The notes: generated by a model not told the origin, from the letters alone. Positions 1 to 8,806 are shown, counted from the stretch's first letter. The stretch is 50,466 bases of DNA from Ureibacillus thermosphaericus (GCF_012396605.1 NZ_JAAXPW010000025.1:1-50466); one strand, 5' to 3'. Made by a program: numbers and translations.

Positions 1-8
1 CATATAGT

Positions 9-123
9 GAAGTGACGATGGCGAAGAGGTCACACCCGTTCCCATACCGAACACGGAAGTTAAGCTCTTCAGCGCCGATGGTAGTAAGGGGCTTCCCCTT
101 GTGAGAGTAGGACGTCGCTTCGC
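9..123 (+). rRNA. rrf: 5S ribosomal RNA
   Basis: The sequence matches the Bacillales 5S consensus, including the conserved block AGAGGTCACACCCGTTCCCA and the later GCGCCGATGGTAGT and GTGAGAGTAGGACG blocks. The first bases GAAGTGACG pair with the last CGTCGCTTC to close helix I, which sets the ends to within a base or two. It is the last gene of an rRNA operon whose 16S and 23S genes lie before the window. RNase M5, which matures 5S rRNA, is encoded at 13919. Confidence 0.95.
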
Positions 124-129
124 AAAAAG

Positions 130-154
130 GCACCACAATAGTGGTGCTTTTTTT
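130..154 (+). terminator. rrn operon terminator
   Basis: Perfect 7-bp stem GCACCAC/GTGGTGC with loop AATA, followed by seven T. It ends the rRNA operon just after 5S. An identical copy sits at 439-463 as part of the tandem repeat. Confidence 0.9.
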
Positions 155-379
155 ATTGCAAAAGTTGAAGCCCCTTACTAACAAGGACTGAAAGTCCGAT
201 CGGCGCGATACAGAAACCACATGTTAAACAAAAGTAAAATAAATACTTGAAGGAGACGAGAAGCACGGGGACCAAGAAGTTCAAGGAAGCGAGGCAGCCC
301 GGAGCGGAGCGTACTAAGTACGTGAGCACCGGACTGCCGAAGCTGACACAGAAATTCGCCGGTCAACGTGCTTCGGAGT

Positions 380-432
380 TAGCGCCGATGGTAGTTAAGG
401 GGTCCCCTTGTGAGAGATAGACGAGCGCTTCG
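380..432 (+). pseudogene. 5S rRNA 3' fragment in repeat unit 1
   Basis: Matches the last ~53 nt of the 5S gene at 69-123, with an inserted T in GTAGTTAAGGGG and small indels in the helix I strand. The 5' half of 5S is absent, so it cannot fold as 5S rRNA. It is joined directly to the repeat core. Confidence 0.75.
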
Positions 433-735
433 CAAAAGGCACCACAATAGTGGTGCTTTTTTTATTGCAAAAGTTGAAGCCCCTTACTAACAAGGACTGA
501 AAGTCCGATCGGCGCGATACAGAAACCACATGTTAAACAAAAGTAAAATAAATACTTGAAGGAGACGAGAAGCACGGGGACCAAGAAGTTCAAGGAAGCG
601 AGGCAGCCCGGAGCGGAGCGTACTATGTACGTGAGCACCGGACTGCCGAAGCTGACGCAGAAATTCGCTGGTCAACGTGCTTCGGAGTTAGCGCCGATGG
701 TAGTTAAGGGGTCCCCTTGTGAGAGTAGGAAGTAA
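433..735 (+). repeat. 5S-linked tandem repeat, unit 2
   Basis: Near-exact copy of unit 1 shifted by 309 bp. It includes the terminator hairpin (439-463), the palindromic core (about 480-711) and a 5S 3' fragment (689-733) that breaks off at GAGAGTAGGA. Within the 189 bp covering the minus-strand open frame only three bases differ from unit 1, and one of them lies in the apical loop (TAA to TAT). The high identity suggests a recent duplication or ongoing gene conversion. Confidence 0.85.
689..733 (+). pseudogene. 5S rRNA 3' fragment in repeat unit 2
   Basis: Carries GCGCCGATGGTAGTTAAGGGG and GTGAGAGTAGGA, as in the 5S gene, including the extra T seen in unit 1. It ends where the sequence turns into unrelated AT-rich DNA at about 734, so the helix I strand is missing. 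Confidence 0.7.
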
Positions 736-1183
736 TATGCCACTGTAAAATGCTAATTTCACAAGTGAAAACCCAACGGTTTAAAAAGATAGTCTTTAAA
801 ACAAAAAATAATTAAAATTTTACAGCGTTTAATTGAAAATAACAACAAGGACAAAAAGTCCACTCGAGTTCAAATAAACCGCAGTACAACTAAAGAAACC
901 TACAAAAGAAAAGCATATACCAACATTTAATTTCAATTAATAAAGAGAAGATACAGTGTATGAGCACCGGACCGCTGAAGCTGACGCAGAGTTTTGCCGG
1001 TCAACGTGCTTCGAAGTTAGCACCGATGGTAGTAAGGAACCCCCTTGTGAGAGTGGATGTGGCTTTTCAATAATACCACTGTAAAGTGGTAATAAAATCT
1101 TTCTAACTATTTTATAGGTAATAACAAGATGAGTTTTCTCCCTATTAAGACTATAATAAAGGAAGAGTATTTAGCGGGGTGAG
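736..1183 (+). repeat. Decayed third unit and gene-free left border
   Basis: No convincing gene is present. A degraded third copy runs from about 840 to 1096. The 5' hairpin survives (GGAC/GTCC near 849-860), the middle is eroded, and the 3' half is recognisable from about 961 (GAGCACCGGAC, GAAGCTGACGCAGA, CCGGTCAACGTGCTTCG). A 5S-like tail follows at 1018-1067 and a TACCACT/AGTGGTA hairpin near 1074-1092. A possible -10 TATAAT for yaaO is at 1152-1157, without a good -35. Confidence 0.6.
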
Positions 1184-2608
1184 ATGATGAGAATAGGACG
1201 GCCGTTAATTGAAACATTGGAGAATTTTGTGGAAAAACAACCAACATCCTTTCACGTTCCGGGCCATAAAAATGGATTGATATCAGGATTACCGCAACCA
1301 ATACAAGGCATGTTACCCTTCGATGTAACAGAACTAACAGGACTTGATGATTTCCATCATCCAAAAGAAGTTATATATGAAGCCGAAAGATTATTAGCCC
1401 AAACATACGGTGCAGATCGCAGTTTTTTTCTAGTGAATGGTTCAACAGTGGGCAATTTGGCGATGATTTATGCAACTTGTAAAAGAAACGAAAAAATCAT
1501 AGTACAAAGAAATGCACATAAATCTATTTTTCATGCTCTTCAATTAATTGGTGCTAAACCGATTTATGTCTCGCCTGAATGGGACGACGAAACTAGAACA
1601 GCAACTCACGTTTCGTTAACTACTTTAAAAGAGGCACTACGAATACATCGAGATGTAAAGGCTGTAATTTTAACTTCTCCAACCTACTATGGAGCGGTAT
1701 CAAATGAATTAAAACAACAAATCGAATTATGTCATCAGATGAATATTCCGGTATTAGTCGACGAGGCCCATGGAGCTCATTTAACAGCAAGTAAACAATT
1801 TCCGGAATCTGCATTAGATTTAGGAGCAGATATTGTTGTTCAATCGGCCCATAAAACGTTACCAGCCATGACAATGGCCTCTTTTTTACATATCAAGTCT
1901 AATATTGTTGAAGCAGAGCAGGTCAACCGTTACTTACGAATGTTGCAATCAAGCAGTCCATCCTATATATTATTGGCTTCATTAGATGATGCAAGACATT
2001 ATGTTCAAACATATTTAGAAAGCGATGCAAATTATTTATTGGACAGAAAAAAGCATTGGATTGAAGCATTGCGTTCAATTCAATCGTTACAAGTCATTGA
2101 AATGGACGATCCTTTAAAAGTGTTATTAAGGGTGCGAAGTTATAGCGGTTTTCAATTGAAGGATGCGTTAGAAAAGCAAGGAGTATATTCAGAATTAGCA
2201 GATTTACATCAGGTATTATTCATATTGCCTTTATTAAAACAAGGACAAAGTTATCCTTTTGCAGAAACGAGAATGCGTATTAAGGAAGCGGTTGAGTCTT
2301 TACAAAGCGTTGAAGAAGTACCTATCGAATTTGCAGCAGCATTTAAAGAAGTGAATAAAATATCCATTCCTGAATATTCATTTTGTGAATTAGAGGAAAA
2401 AGATACGGAATGGATTCCCTATATGCGAGCAATAGGTAGAATTTCAGCAAGTATGGTGATACCATATCCACCAGGTATCCCTTTACTCATTCCTGGAGAA
2501 AAAATTACTGTATCGAAGCTCAGTCAATTGGAAGAACTATTAGCGGTCGGAGCATCTTTCCAAGGGAATCATCAACTTGAAGAAAAGCTGATATGCGTCT
2601 ATAAATAA
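1184..2608 (+). CDS. yaaO: Orn/Lys/Arg decarboxylase family protein (YaaO)
   Basis: A 474-residue fold-type I PLP enzyme of the basic amino acid decarboxylase family, related to SpeA-type arginine decarboxylase. The PLP lysine is in SAHKTLP (K224), preceded by the DEAHGAH motif at 193-199. The N-terminal SFHVPGHKNG signature of the family is at residues 22-31. The substrate (arginine, lysine or ornithine) cannot be read from sequence. ATG ATG offers two adjacent starts; the purine-rich GCGGGGTGAG lies directly upstream. In B. subtilis yaaO also precedes tmk, here 32 bp downstream, so the two are probably cotranscribed. The B. subtilis upstream genes csfB, xpaC and yaaN are missing and replaced by 5S-derived repeats. 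Confidence 0.9.
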   Translation: MMRIGRPLIETLENFVEKQPTSFHVPGHKNGLISGLPQPIQGMLPFDVTELTGLDDFHHPKEVIYEAERLLAQTYGADRSFFLVNGSTVGNLAMIYATCKRNEKIIVQRNAHKSIFHALQLIGAKPIYVSPEWDDETRTATHVSLTTLKEALRIHRDVKAVILTSPTYYGAVSNELKQQIELCHQMNIPVLVDEAHGAHLTASKQFPESALDLGADIVVQSAHKTLPAMTMASFLHIKSNIVEAEQVNRYLRMLQSSSPSYILLASLDDARHYVQTYLESDANYLLDRKKHWIEALRSIQSLQVIEMDDPLKVLLRVRSYSGFQLKDALEKQGVYSELADLHQVLFILPLLKQGQSYPFAETRMRIKEAVESLQSVEEVPIEFAAAFKEVNKISIPEYSFCELEEKDTEWIPYMRAIGRISASMVIPYPPGIPLLIPGEKITVSKLSQLEELLAVGASFQGNHQLEEKLICVYK

Positions 2609-2640
2609 ACAAAGAGTAAACTGGATGGAGGAACAGACTT

Positions 2641-3273
2641 GTGGGTTATTTAATCAGTTTTGAAGGTGGAGAAGGCTCAGGTAAGAGTACAATTCTTAAA
2701 CAATTGGCAGAATATTTAATTCAACAGGGGTATTCCGTAGTTTGTACGAGAGAGCCTGGCGGAATTGAAATAGCAGAACAAATTCGAAATGTAATTTTAG
2801 ACAAAAAGAATGTAAATATGGATGCAAAGACAGAGGCGCTTTTATATGCTGCCGCAAGAAGGCAGCACTTAGTTGAGAAAATCATACCTGAGTTGGAAAA
2901 AGGAACGATTGTATTATGCGACCGCTACATTGATAGTAGCCTTACTTATCAGGGATATGCAAGAGGATTGGGGATAGAAGAAGTATATACCATCAATCAA
3001 TTTGCTATCGGTGATTTTTTCCCTGATTTAACGTTATATTTAGATGTATCACCAACAATTGGACTTTCAAGAATACAAAAAGATGGTGAACGAGAAGTCA
3101 ACCGATTAGATTTAGAATCATTGGAATTTCATTCAAAAGTAAGAGAAGGTTATTTGAAACTACTTAAACAGTTTCCAGAAAGAATAAAGGCCATTAATGC
3201 AGAAAATGAAATTGAAGTAGTACTAGAAGAGGTAATAAATATTGTATTACCATTCTTAAAAGACAAAAGTTAA
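2641..3273 (+). CDS. tmk: Thymidylate kinase
   Basis: A 210-residue dTMP kinase that phosphorylates dTMP to dTDP in the cytoplasm, an essential step of dTTP supply. The P-loop GGEGSGKST is at residues 9-17, the DRYIDSS motif at 94-100, and the TREPGG nucleotide-binding segment at 36-41. Length is normal for the family. It starts with GTG, placed by TGGAGGAA about 7 bp upstream. It follows yaaO by 32 bp and ends before a strong terminator at 3320-3362. Confidence 0.97.
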   Translation: MGYLISFEGGEGSGKSTILKQLAEYLIQQGYSVVCTREPGGIEIAEQIRNVILDKKNVNMDAKTEALLYAAARRQHLVEKIIPELEKGTIVLCDRYIDSSLTYQGYARGLGIEEVYTINQFAIGDFFPDLTLYLDVSPTIGLSRIQKDGEREVNRLDLESLEFHSKVREGYLKLLKQFPERIKAINAENEIEVVLEEVINIVLPFLKDKS

Positions 3274-3319
3274 TGATTTCGAGTTCTCTAATGTTTTTCA
3301 AAACCAATTTCATACAACC

Positions 3320-3362
3320 AAAAGGAATGCATTCTAATGAAAAGAACGCATTCCTTTTATTT
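3320..3362 (+). terminator. Terminator after tmk
   Basis: Perfect 11-bp stem AAAAGGAATGC/GCATTCCTTTT followed by ATTTT. It closes the yaaO-tmk unit. Confidence 0.85.
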
Positions 3363-3974
<612 letters not shown>

Positions 3975-4025
3975 CAGCTTATACTTTGCCAAATCCCATG
4001 AAAAAGTGAGCGAGGGCTGAATGAA

Positions 4026-4466
4026 GTGAAAATTAATCAAGATTTACGAGTTGGAATCAAAACAAATATACATGAAATGAAGCAACCAAATGAGGCAAAT
4101 CAACGCTTTGGAGAATTGGTTGTGAAGCAAGGACAGAAACTGCAAAGTGAGCAATTAACTCGATTGCTAGGAGATATTTCCGCTGCAGGTGATCGAGTAG
4201 CAAGGTCAAGAAACTTGCGAGATTTAGCGAGATTTAAGATGCTTGTGAGGCGATTTTTACAAGAAGCTGTTGAATATGGCCTTGAACTAAAACAGTCTCA
4301 CACTTGGAATCGATTTGGTGAAGGTAGAAGACTTAAAATTATTAAGAAAATTGATGAACGTTTAGTTGAACTAGCTCAAGATTTATTAGATGAAGAAAAA
4401 GAAACGATTGATTTGCTTGATAAAATTGGCGAAATAAAAGGTTTGTTAATTAATTTATATATGTAA
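4026..4466 (+). CDS. yaaR: YaaR family protein (DUF327)
   Basis: A 146-residue, highly charged, probably all-helical cytoplasmic protein of the DUF327/YaaR family, whose function is not established. It has no signal peptide or membrane segment. The conserved core includes SRNLRDLARFKMLVRRFL near residues 59-76 and the HTWNRFGEGRRLKIIKKID stretch. It starts with GTG at 4026, because the ATG at 4021 meets a stop after one codon; GAGGGCTGA upstream is a moderate ribosome site. It sits between darA and holB, as in B. subtilis, and is closed by its own terminator. Confidence 0.88.
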   Translation: MKINQDLRVGIKTNIHEMKQPNEANQRFGELVVKQGQKLQSEQLTRLLGDISAAGDRVARSRNLRDLARFKMLVRRFLQEAVEYGLELKQSHTWNRFGEGRRLKIIKKIDERLVELAQDLLDEEKETIDLLDKIGEIKGLLINLYM

Positions 4467-4468
4467 AA

Positions 4469-4507
4469 CCCGTGTCTTTTACCATGGTGATAGACACGGG
4501 ATTTTTT
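4469..4507 (+). terminator. Terminator after yaaR
   Basis: Stem CCCGTGTCT/AGACACGGG followed by ATTTTTT. It separates darA-yaaR from the holB group. Confidence 0.88.
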
Positions 4508-4556
4508 CTAAAGAAAATGAAGGAAGTCAACCTGATCAAAGAAAAGGTGAAAAGAA

Positions 4557-5561
4557 ATGCTTGATACAGTGGATGAGCTAATGAAGCTGCAACCAATCGT
4601 CATAAAACAATTACAAATGATTTTTGAAAAGGGACGTATTGCACATGCTTATATTTTTGAAGGCGAAAGAGGAACAGGCAAAAAAGAAGTAATGAAGTTT
4701 TTTGTTAAATTAATGTTATGTCAAAGTCCGTCGAAAAATGTTCCATGTGAAACATGCAGAAATTGTAAACGCATAGAATCAGGCAATCATCCCAATGTTT
4801 TGCAAATAGAACCTGATGGTCAATTTATTAAAGTTGAACAAATTCGTGATTTAATATCAAATATGACAAAAACAGGTATGGAAGAAGGCAGAAAAATTTA
4901 TGTAGTTCATCATGCAGATAAAATGAATAATGCTGCAAGTAATACATTATTAAAATTTTTAGAAGAACCAGATGGATTAGTGACAGCAATACTCTTAACG
5001 GAGCAATATCAATCGATATTGCCAACGATTCAATCACGTTGTCAGCATATTAAATTTTCAAGTATTCCTAAAGACTTTTTAGTCCAACAATTACAACAGC
5101 AAGGGTTAACGTTTTCCATGGCATCAACTGTCAGTCAAGTGACAAATAGTCTTGAAAAAGGTCTTGCTTTAGCACAAGATGAGCAGTTTGCACTAGCGAG
5201 AAAAACAGTGTTAAAATTAGTTGAGACTGTTAGAAAAAATGTCAATGAAGCCATGCTAATTGTATATGATGAATGGCTTCCAAATGTAAAAGATAAAAGT
5301 GATTTTGAACTCAGTCTTGATTTACTTCTGTTAGCTTATCGTGATATTGTAGCTATAAAGGCAAACCCTGAAAGTTCTTGTACCTATCCAGATATGGTAG
5401 ATACATGGAAGGAAATTGCATTAACTTCTACTTTCGAACAATTGTCGAATCAAATGCAAGCAATATTACAAGCAAGACAAAATGTAGGTCGTAATATGAA
5501 TCGCACGCTTTTAATGGAACAGCTTATGCTGAAATTGCAGGAGGGGTATTCCTTTGTATAA
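4557..5561 (+). CDS. holB: DNA polymerase III subunit delta'
   Basis: A 334-residue clamp-loader subunit that helps place the beta sliding clamp on DNA. The P-loop-like GERGTGKK is at 36-43, the zinc-module cysteines are C55, C64, C67 and C70, and a LKFLEEP motif lies in the AAA+ core. The C-terminal domain is diverged, as is usual for HolB. AAAGGTG upstream supports the ATG. The end overlaps the start of ricT by 8 bp, so the two are translationally linked. Confidence 0.95.
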   Translation: MLDTVDELMKLQPIVIKQLQMIFEKGRIAHAYIFEGERGTGKKEVMKFFVKLMLCQSPSKNVPCETCRNCKRIESGNHPNVLQIEPDGQFIKVEQIRDLISNMTKTGMEEGRKIYVVHHADKMNNAASNTLLKFLEEPDGLVTAILLTEQYQSILPTIQSRCQHIKFSSIPKDFLVQQLQQQGLTFSMASTVSQVTNSLEKGLALAQDEQFALARKTVLKLVETVRKNVNEAMLIVYDEWLPNVKDKSDFELSLDLLLLAYRDIVAIKANPESSCTYPDMVDTWKEIALTSTFEQLSNQMQAILQARQNVGRNMNRTLLMEQLMLKLQEGYSFV

Positions 5562-6369
5562 TGTGGTAGGTGTCCGCTTTAAACGGGCGGGTAAAATATA
5601 TTATTTCGACCCTGGAGAATATCAACTTGAAAAAGACCAATATGTCATTGTTGAGACAGCTCGAGGTGTCGAATATGGAAAAATTGTTGTTCCAATGAGA
5701 CAAGTTGGTGAAAATGATGTTGTTTTGCCTTTAAAGCAAGTTTTACGTCCTGCTACAGAGCGAGATAAAATCCAAGTGGAAGAAAACAAAGCTGAAGCAA
5801 GACGAGCTTTTGATATAGCGAATGTAAAAATTGCTGAACATCAACTGGAGATGAAACTTGTTGATGTTGAATATACATTCGATCGAAATAAAGTGATTTT
5901 TTATTTTACAGCAGAGGGAAGAGTCGATTTCCGTGAATTAGTGAAAGATTTAGCTGCGATTTTCCGAACTCGTATCGAACTTCGCCAAATCGGTGTAAGG
6001 GATGAAGCTAAGCTTCTTGGAGGTATTGGTCCTTGTGGTCGAATGCTCTGCTGTTCAACATTTCTAGGAGATTTTGATCCGGTCTCAATTAAAATGGCGA
6101 AAGATCAAAATTTATCATTAAATCCGACAAAAATTTCAGGATTATGTGGTCGTCTTATGTGCTGTTTAAAATATGAAAATGACGATTACGAAACAGCGAA
6201 AGATGGAATGCCTGATATTGGCGAGACAACTATTACTCCTGATGGGATTGGAACAGTCGTTGGAATCAATGTGCTAGAAAGAGTCATTCAAGTATATTTA
6301 GAAGAGCTTGAACGCACCGTTGAATATACGCTGGAGGAAATACTCGAGTGTGAAAAGAATCTGATATAG
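5554..6369 (+). CDS. ricT: PSP1 family protein RicT (YaaT)
   Basis: A 271-residue PSP1-domain protein. In B. subtilis RicT acts with YlbF (RicF) and YmcA (RicA) in a [4Fe-4S] complex that steers RNase Y cleavage and stimulates the sporulation phosphorelay, biofilm formation and competence. Two cysteine clusters are visible, C161/C166/C167 and C198/C203/C204, in the repeated CGRxxCC context and suited to Fe-S ligation. It starts with TTG at 5554, chosen because GCAGGAGGGG lies at 5538-5547 and no better start follows. It overlaps holB by 8 bp and leads into yabA. Confidence 0.93.
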   Translation: MYNVVGVRFKRAGKIYYFDPGEYQLEKDQYVIVETARGVEYGKIVVPMRQVGENDVVLPLKQVLRPATERDKIQVEENKAEARRAFDIANVKIAEHQLEMKLVDVEYTFDRNKVIFYFTAEGRVDFRELVKDLAAIFRTRIELRQIGVRDEAKLLGGIGPCGRMLCCSTFLGDFDPVSIKMAKDQNLSLNPTKISGLCGRLMCCLKYENDDYETAKDGMPDIGETTITPDGIGTVVGINVLERVIQVYLEELERTVEYTLEEILECEKNLI

Positions 6370-6393
6370 ATTAAAACTAATGGGGTGGCTTGG

Positions 6394-6744
6394 TTGAGGG
6401 ACCGTAATTTTTTGGATTCTATAATGGAATTTGAACAGCAACTAGAAACGTTACAACAGCAGTTTAACGAGTTAAAAAAATTTGTTGCACATATGGTAGA
6501 AGAACATCAGTCACTTCAAACAGAAAACTTTCATTTAAGAAGACGACTAGAAGAACTTTCGAAAGCAGCAGAAGGAACTTCTGAACAAGGTGAAAAGAAA
6601 AGCTATTTAGATATTGGGGAAGGATATGATAATTTAGCTCGACTATATCAAGAAGGGTTTCACGTATGCAATGTACATTTCGGAAGTTCCCGCAAGGGTG
6701 AAGACTGCTTGTTTTGTCTATCGTTTTTTAATAAAAATGGTTAA
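6394..6744 (+). CDS. yabA: Replication initiation control protein YabA
   Basis: A 116-residue regulator that restrains DnaA at oriC through contacts with DnaA and DnaN. An N-terminal leucine-zipper helix (about residues 8-60) forms the tetramer, and a C-terminal zinc module carries the HxC and CLFC motifs. A GTG 9 bp upstream is also open, but the TTG at 6394 has GGGGTGG at 6382-6388 at good spacing, and its product aligns residue for residue with my recollection of the B. subtilis N-terminus. It lies 24 bp after ricT. Confidence 0.92.
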   Translation: MRDRNFLDSIMEFEQQLETLQQQFNELKKFVAHMVEEHQSLQTENFHLRRRLEELSKAAEGTSEQGEKKSYLDIGEGYDNLARLYQEGFHVCNVHFGSSRKGEDCLFCLSFFNKNG

Positions 6745-6747
6745 TGT

Positions 6748-6785
6748 AAAGGCTGATACCCGAATTGGGTACAGTCTTTTATTTT
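6748..6785 (+). terminator. Terminator-like hairpin between yabA and trmN6
   Basis: Stem AAAGGCTG-TACCC with GGGTA-CAGTCTTT (one G-T pair), followed by TATTTTC. Its 3' arm lies about 20 bp before the trmN6 start, so some readthrough or a promoter inside the hairpin is likely. Confidence 0.65.
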
Positions 6786-6803
6786 CATGAGGAGTGTGTA
6801 AGT

Positions 6804-7553
6804 GTGGAAGATTGGTTAAAGGATGATGAACGGTTAGATTATTTATTAGCAGAGGATTTACGAATTATTCAAAGTCCTTCCGTTTTCTCTTTTTCTTTAG
6901 ATGCCGTTTTATTAGCGAAGTTTGTTAACATTCCTATTTCAAAGGGACAAATTGTTGATTTATGTTCAGGAAATGGTGTTATTCCTTTATTTTTAAGCAC
7001 TCGCACAAAAGCAAAGATTATTGGAGTGGAAATTCAAGAGCGGCTGTATGATATGGCAGTAAGAAGTATTCAATACAATAGATTAGAAAATCAACTTCAA
7101 ATGGTTCATGGTGATGTAAAGGACATTCCTCCGCTACTCGGCATTGAAAAATATGATGCTGTGACATGTAATCCACCGTATTTTTTAGATATTGAATCAA
7201 GCGATAAAAACTTAAACGAGCACTATACGATTGCCCGCCATGAAGTATTGCTTACATTGGATGAGGCAATTCATGCGGCAAGCAGGTTGCTGAAACAAGG
7301 CGGAAAGGCAGCCTTTGTACATAGACCGGGGAGATTACTTGATATTATTACTTCTATGCGGAAACATCGTTTAGAACCGAAACGAATTCGCTTTATCTAT
7401 CCGAAAATGGGGAAAGAAGCAAATATGTTGTTGATTGAGGGAATCAAAGATGGCAAGCCGGATTTAAAAATTTTGCCTCCTCTGTATGTATATGATGACA
7501 ACAATCAGTATACAGCTGAAATGAGTGAAATCTTATATGGTGGAAAAGGATAA
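6804..7553 (+). CDS. trmN6: tRNA1(Val) (adenine(37)-N6)-methyltransferase-like protein (YabB)
   Basis: A 249-residue SAM-dependent N6-adenine methyltransferase, by family assigned to A37 of tRNA-Val1. The SAM loop [10 protein letters not shown] is at 52-61 and the catalytic NPPY at 123-126. The open frame extends upstream to 6765, but GGAG at 6791-6794 and family length favour the GTG at 6804. It is followed by yazA and rsmI with overlaps, forming a small RNA-modification operon. The exact tRNA target is inferred from family only. Confidence 0.88.
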   Translation: MEDWLKDDERLDYLLAEDLRIIQSPSVFSFSLDAVLLAKFVNIPISKGQIVDLCSGNGVIPLFLSTRTKAKIIGVEIQERLYDMAVRSIQYNRLENQLQMVHGDVKDIPPLLGIEKYDAVTCNPPYFLDIESSDKNLNEHYTIARHEVLLTLDEAIHAASRLLKQGGKAAFVHRPGRLLDIITSMRKHRLEPKRIRFIYPKMGKEANMLLIEGIKDGKPDLKILPPLYVYDDNNQYTAEMSEILYGGKG

Positions 7554-7800
7554 ACATTATTTTTACGTCTTGGAATGTGCCGATTCATCTTTTTATGCGG
7601 GATATACGAATGATTTAGAACGAAGAGTGAATCAGCATAATGCGGGCAAAGGAGCAAAATATACGAGAGGAAAGCGGCCGGTAAAATGCATATATTATGA
7701 AATTTATGAAACAAAAGAGCAAGCAATGAGAGCTGAATACGCCTTTAAACAATTAAAACGTAGCGAAAAATTGAAATATATTGGGAGATGTAAAAAATGA
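7537..7800 (+). CDS. yazA: GIY-YIG nuclease superfamily protein (YazA/UPF0213)
   Basis: An 87-residue protein made almost wholly of a GIY-YIG domain. The two tyrosine motifs appear as YFYVLEC and FYAGYTN near residues 8-24, with a downstream arginine and a C-terminal glutamate region. Stand-alone members of this family have no agreed function. The frame is open to a GTG at 7525; the ATG at 7537 fits family length better, though no strong ribosome site is seen. It overlaps the end of trmN6 by 17 bp and shares ATGA with rsmI, so translation is probably coupled on both sides. Confidence 0.87.
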   Translation: MVEKDKHYFYVLECADSSFYAGYTNDLERRVNQHNAGKGAKYTRGKRPVKCIYYEIYETKEQAMRAEYAFKQLKRSEKLKYIGRCKK

Positions 7801-8669
7801 AATCTCAAAAAAGTAGCATGTATGAACAAAGCAGTTGTTTATATTTAGTTGCGACGCCCATTGGAAATTTAGAAGACATTACAATCAGGGCATTGCGCAT
7901 TTTAAAAGAAGTGGACATCATTGCGGCAGAAGACACAAGAAATACGAAAAAACTTTGTCATTATTACAACATTACGACACCGTTAGTTAGCTATCATGAA
8001 CATAATCAAGAACAAGCAGGAGAAAAAATATTGCAGTGGTTAAGAGATGGGAAATCAGTAGCATTAGTAAGTGATGCGGGGATGCCTTGCATATCTGACC
8101 CCGGTGCTGATATTGCTCAAAAAGCGATTGAGGAAGATTTTGCAGTAGTTCCTATACCAGGTGCCAATGCAGCCATGTCAGCTTTAATTGCATCTGGTTT
8201 AACGCCTCAACCATTTTACTTTTTCGGTTTTTTAAATCGCAACAAAAAAGAACGAAAAAAACAGTTATCTAATCTCAAAAATCGAAAAGAAACATTAATC
8301 TTTTATGAAGCACCCCATCGTCTAAAAGATACATTAAAAGATTTAGCAGCGGAGTTAGGCAATCGGAAAATTGTTTTAGCACGAGAGTTAACAAAAAAAT
8401 TTGAAGAGTTTTTACGTGGTACTGTAGAAGAAGCAATTCAATGGACAGAAGAGAATGAAGTGAGAGGGGAATTTTGTATCGTTATTGAAGGATCGCAAAA
8501 TGAAGTGGAAGAAAACAATGAAGATGCTTATTGGACAAACATGACGATTCAAGAACACGTAGATTTACTAATGAGAGAAAAACAACTTTCTTCAAAAGAG
8601 GCAATTAAAGAAGTGGCTAAATTAAGAGGTCTTCCAAAAAGGGAGGTTTATCAGCAATATCATTTATAA
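7797..8669 (+). CDS. rsmI: 16S rRNA (cytidine(1402)-2'-O)-methyltransferase
   Basis: A 290-residue tetrapyrrole-methylase-fold enzyme that 2'-O-methylates C1402 of 16S rRNA at the ribosomal P site. Signatures are the N-terminal [17 protein letters not shown] (17-33), [24 protein letters not shown] and FYEAPHR. The ATG overlaps the yazA stop by 4 bp and is preceded by GGGAG. Normal length. It is the last gene of the trmN6-yazA-rsmI operon and is followed by a long hairpin. Confidence 0.96.
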   Translation: MKSQKSSMYEQSSCLYLVATPIGNLEDITIRALRILKEVDIIAAEDTRNTKKLCHYYNITTPLVSYHEHNQEQAGEKILQWLRDGKSVALVSDAGMPCISDPGADIAQKAIEEDFAVVPIPGANAAMSALIASGLTPQPFYFFGFLNRNKKERKKQLSNLKNRKETLIFYEAPHRLKDTLKDLAAELGNRKIVLARELTKKFEEFLRGTVEEAIQWTEENEVRGEFCIVIEGSQNEVEENNEDAYWTNMTIQEHVDLLMREKQLSSKEAIKEVAKLRGLPKREVYQQYHL

Positions 8670-8677
8670 AAAAGAAG

Positions 8678-8704
8678 GGCTGTCTAGAAACTATCTAGAC
8701 AGCC
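8678..8704 (+). terminator. Hairpin after rsmI
   Basis: Perfect 11-bp stem GGCTGTCTAGA/TCTAGACAGCC. Flanking GAAGGG and CCCTCTTC can extend it. There is no T run, so termination would be weak or depend on the extended stem. The same two arms and the following AAC recur after lysS at 49791. Confidence 0.6.
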
Positions 8705-8806
8705 AACCCTCTTCGAAAATCGAAGTTATGTTCCTCTGATAGATAAAAATGCACTAGTGTCGTATGAGGAGCGATTTGCCTTATCAGACACGTCCCCATA
8801 TTCAAC

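Larger units (their letters stand above)
124..432 (+). repeat. 5S-linked tandem repeat, unit 1
   Basis: First of two near-identical units of about 309 bp. In order it holds the rrn terminator hairpin, a structured core (171-402) and a 3' tail copied from the second half of 5S rRNA (380-432). Nested complementary arms are visible: CCCCTTA 171-177 with TAAGGGG 396-402, hairpin GGACT/AGTCC 185-197, ATCGGCGC 199-206 with GCGCCGAT 382-389, GAAGCACG 260-267 with CGTGCTTC 367-374, GGCAGCCCGG 293-302 with CCGGACTGCC 329-338, and apical CGTAC/GTACG 310-322. I see no supportable gene. A 62-codon open frame on the minus strand (178-366) looks fortuitous. I have the impression that such frames are often annotated near Bacillales rRNA operons, but I could not check this. 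Confidence 0.85.

Noticed and set aside
178-675. Two 62-codon minus-strand frames near the 5S gene
   Set aside because: They lie wholly in the structured repeat, the differences between copies are all amino acid changing, and no ribosome site precedes them.
1107-1364. 85-codon minus-strand frame over the start of yaaO
   Set aside because: Antisense to the conserved yaaO N-terminus, no ribosome site.
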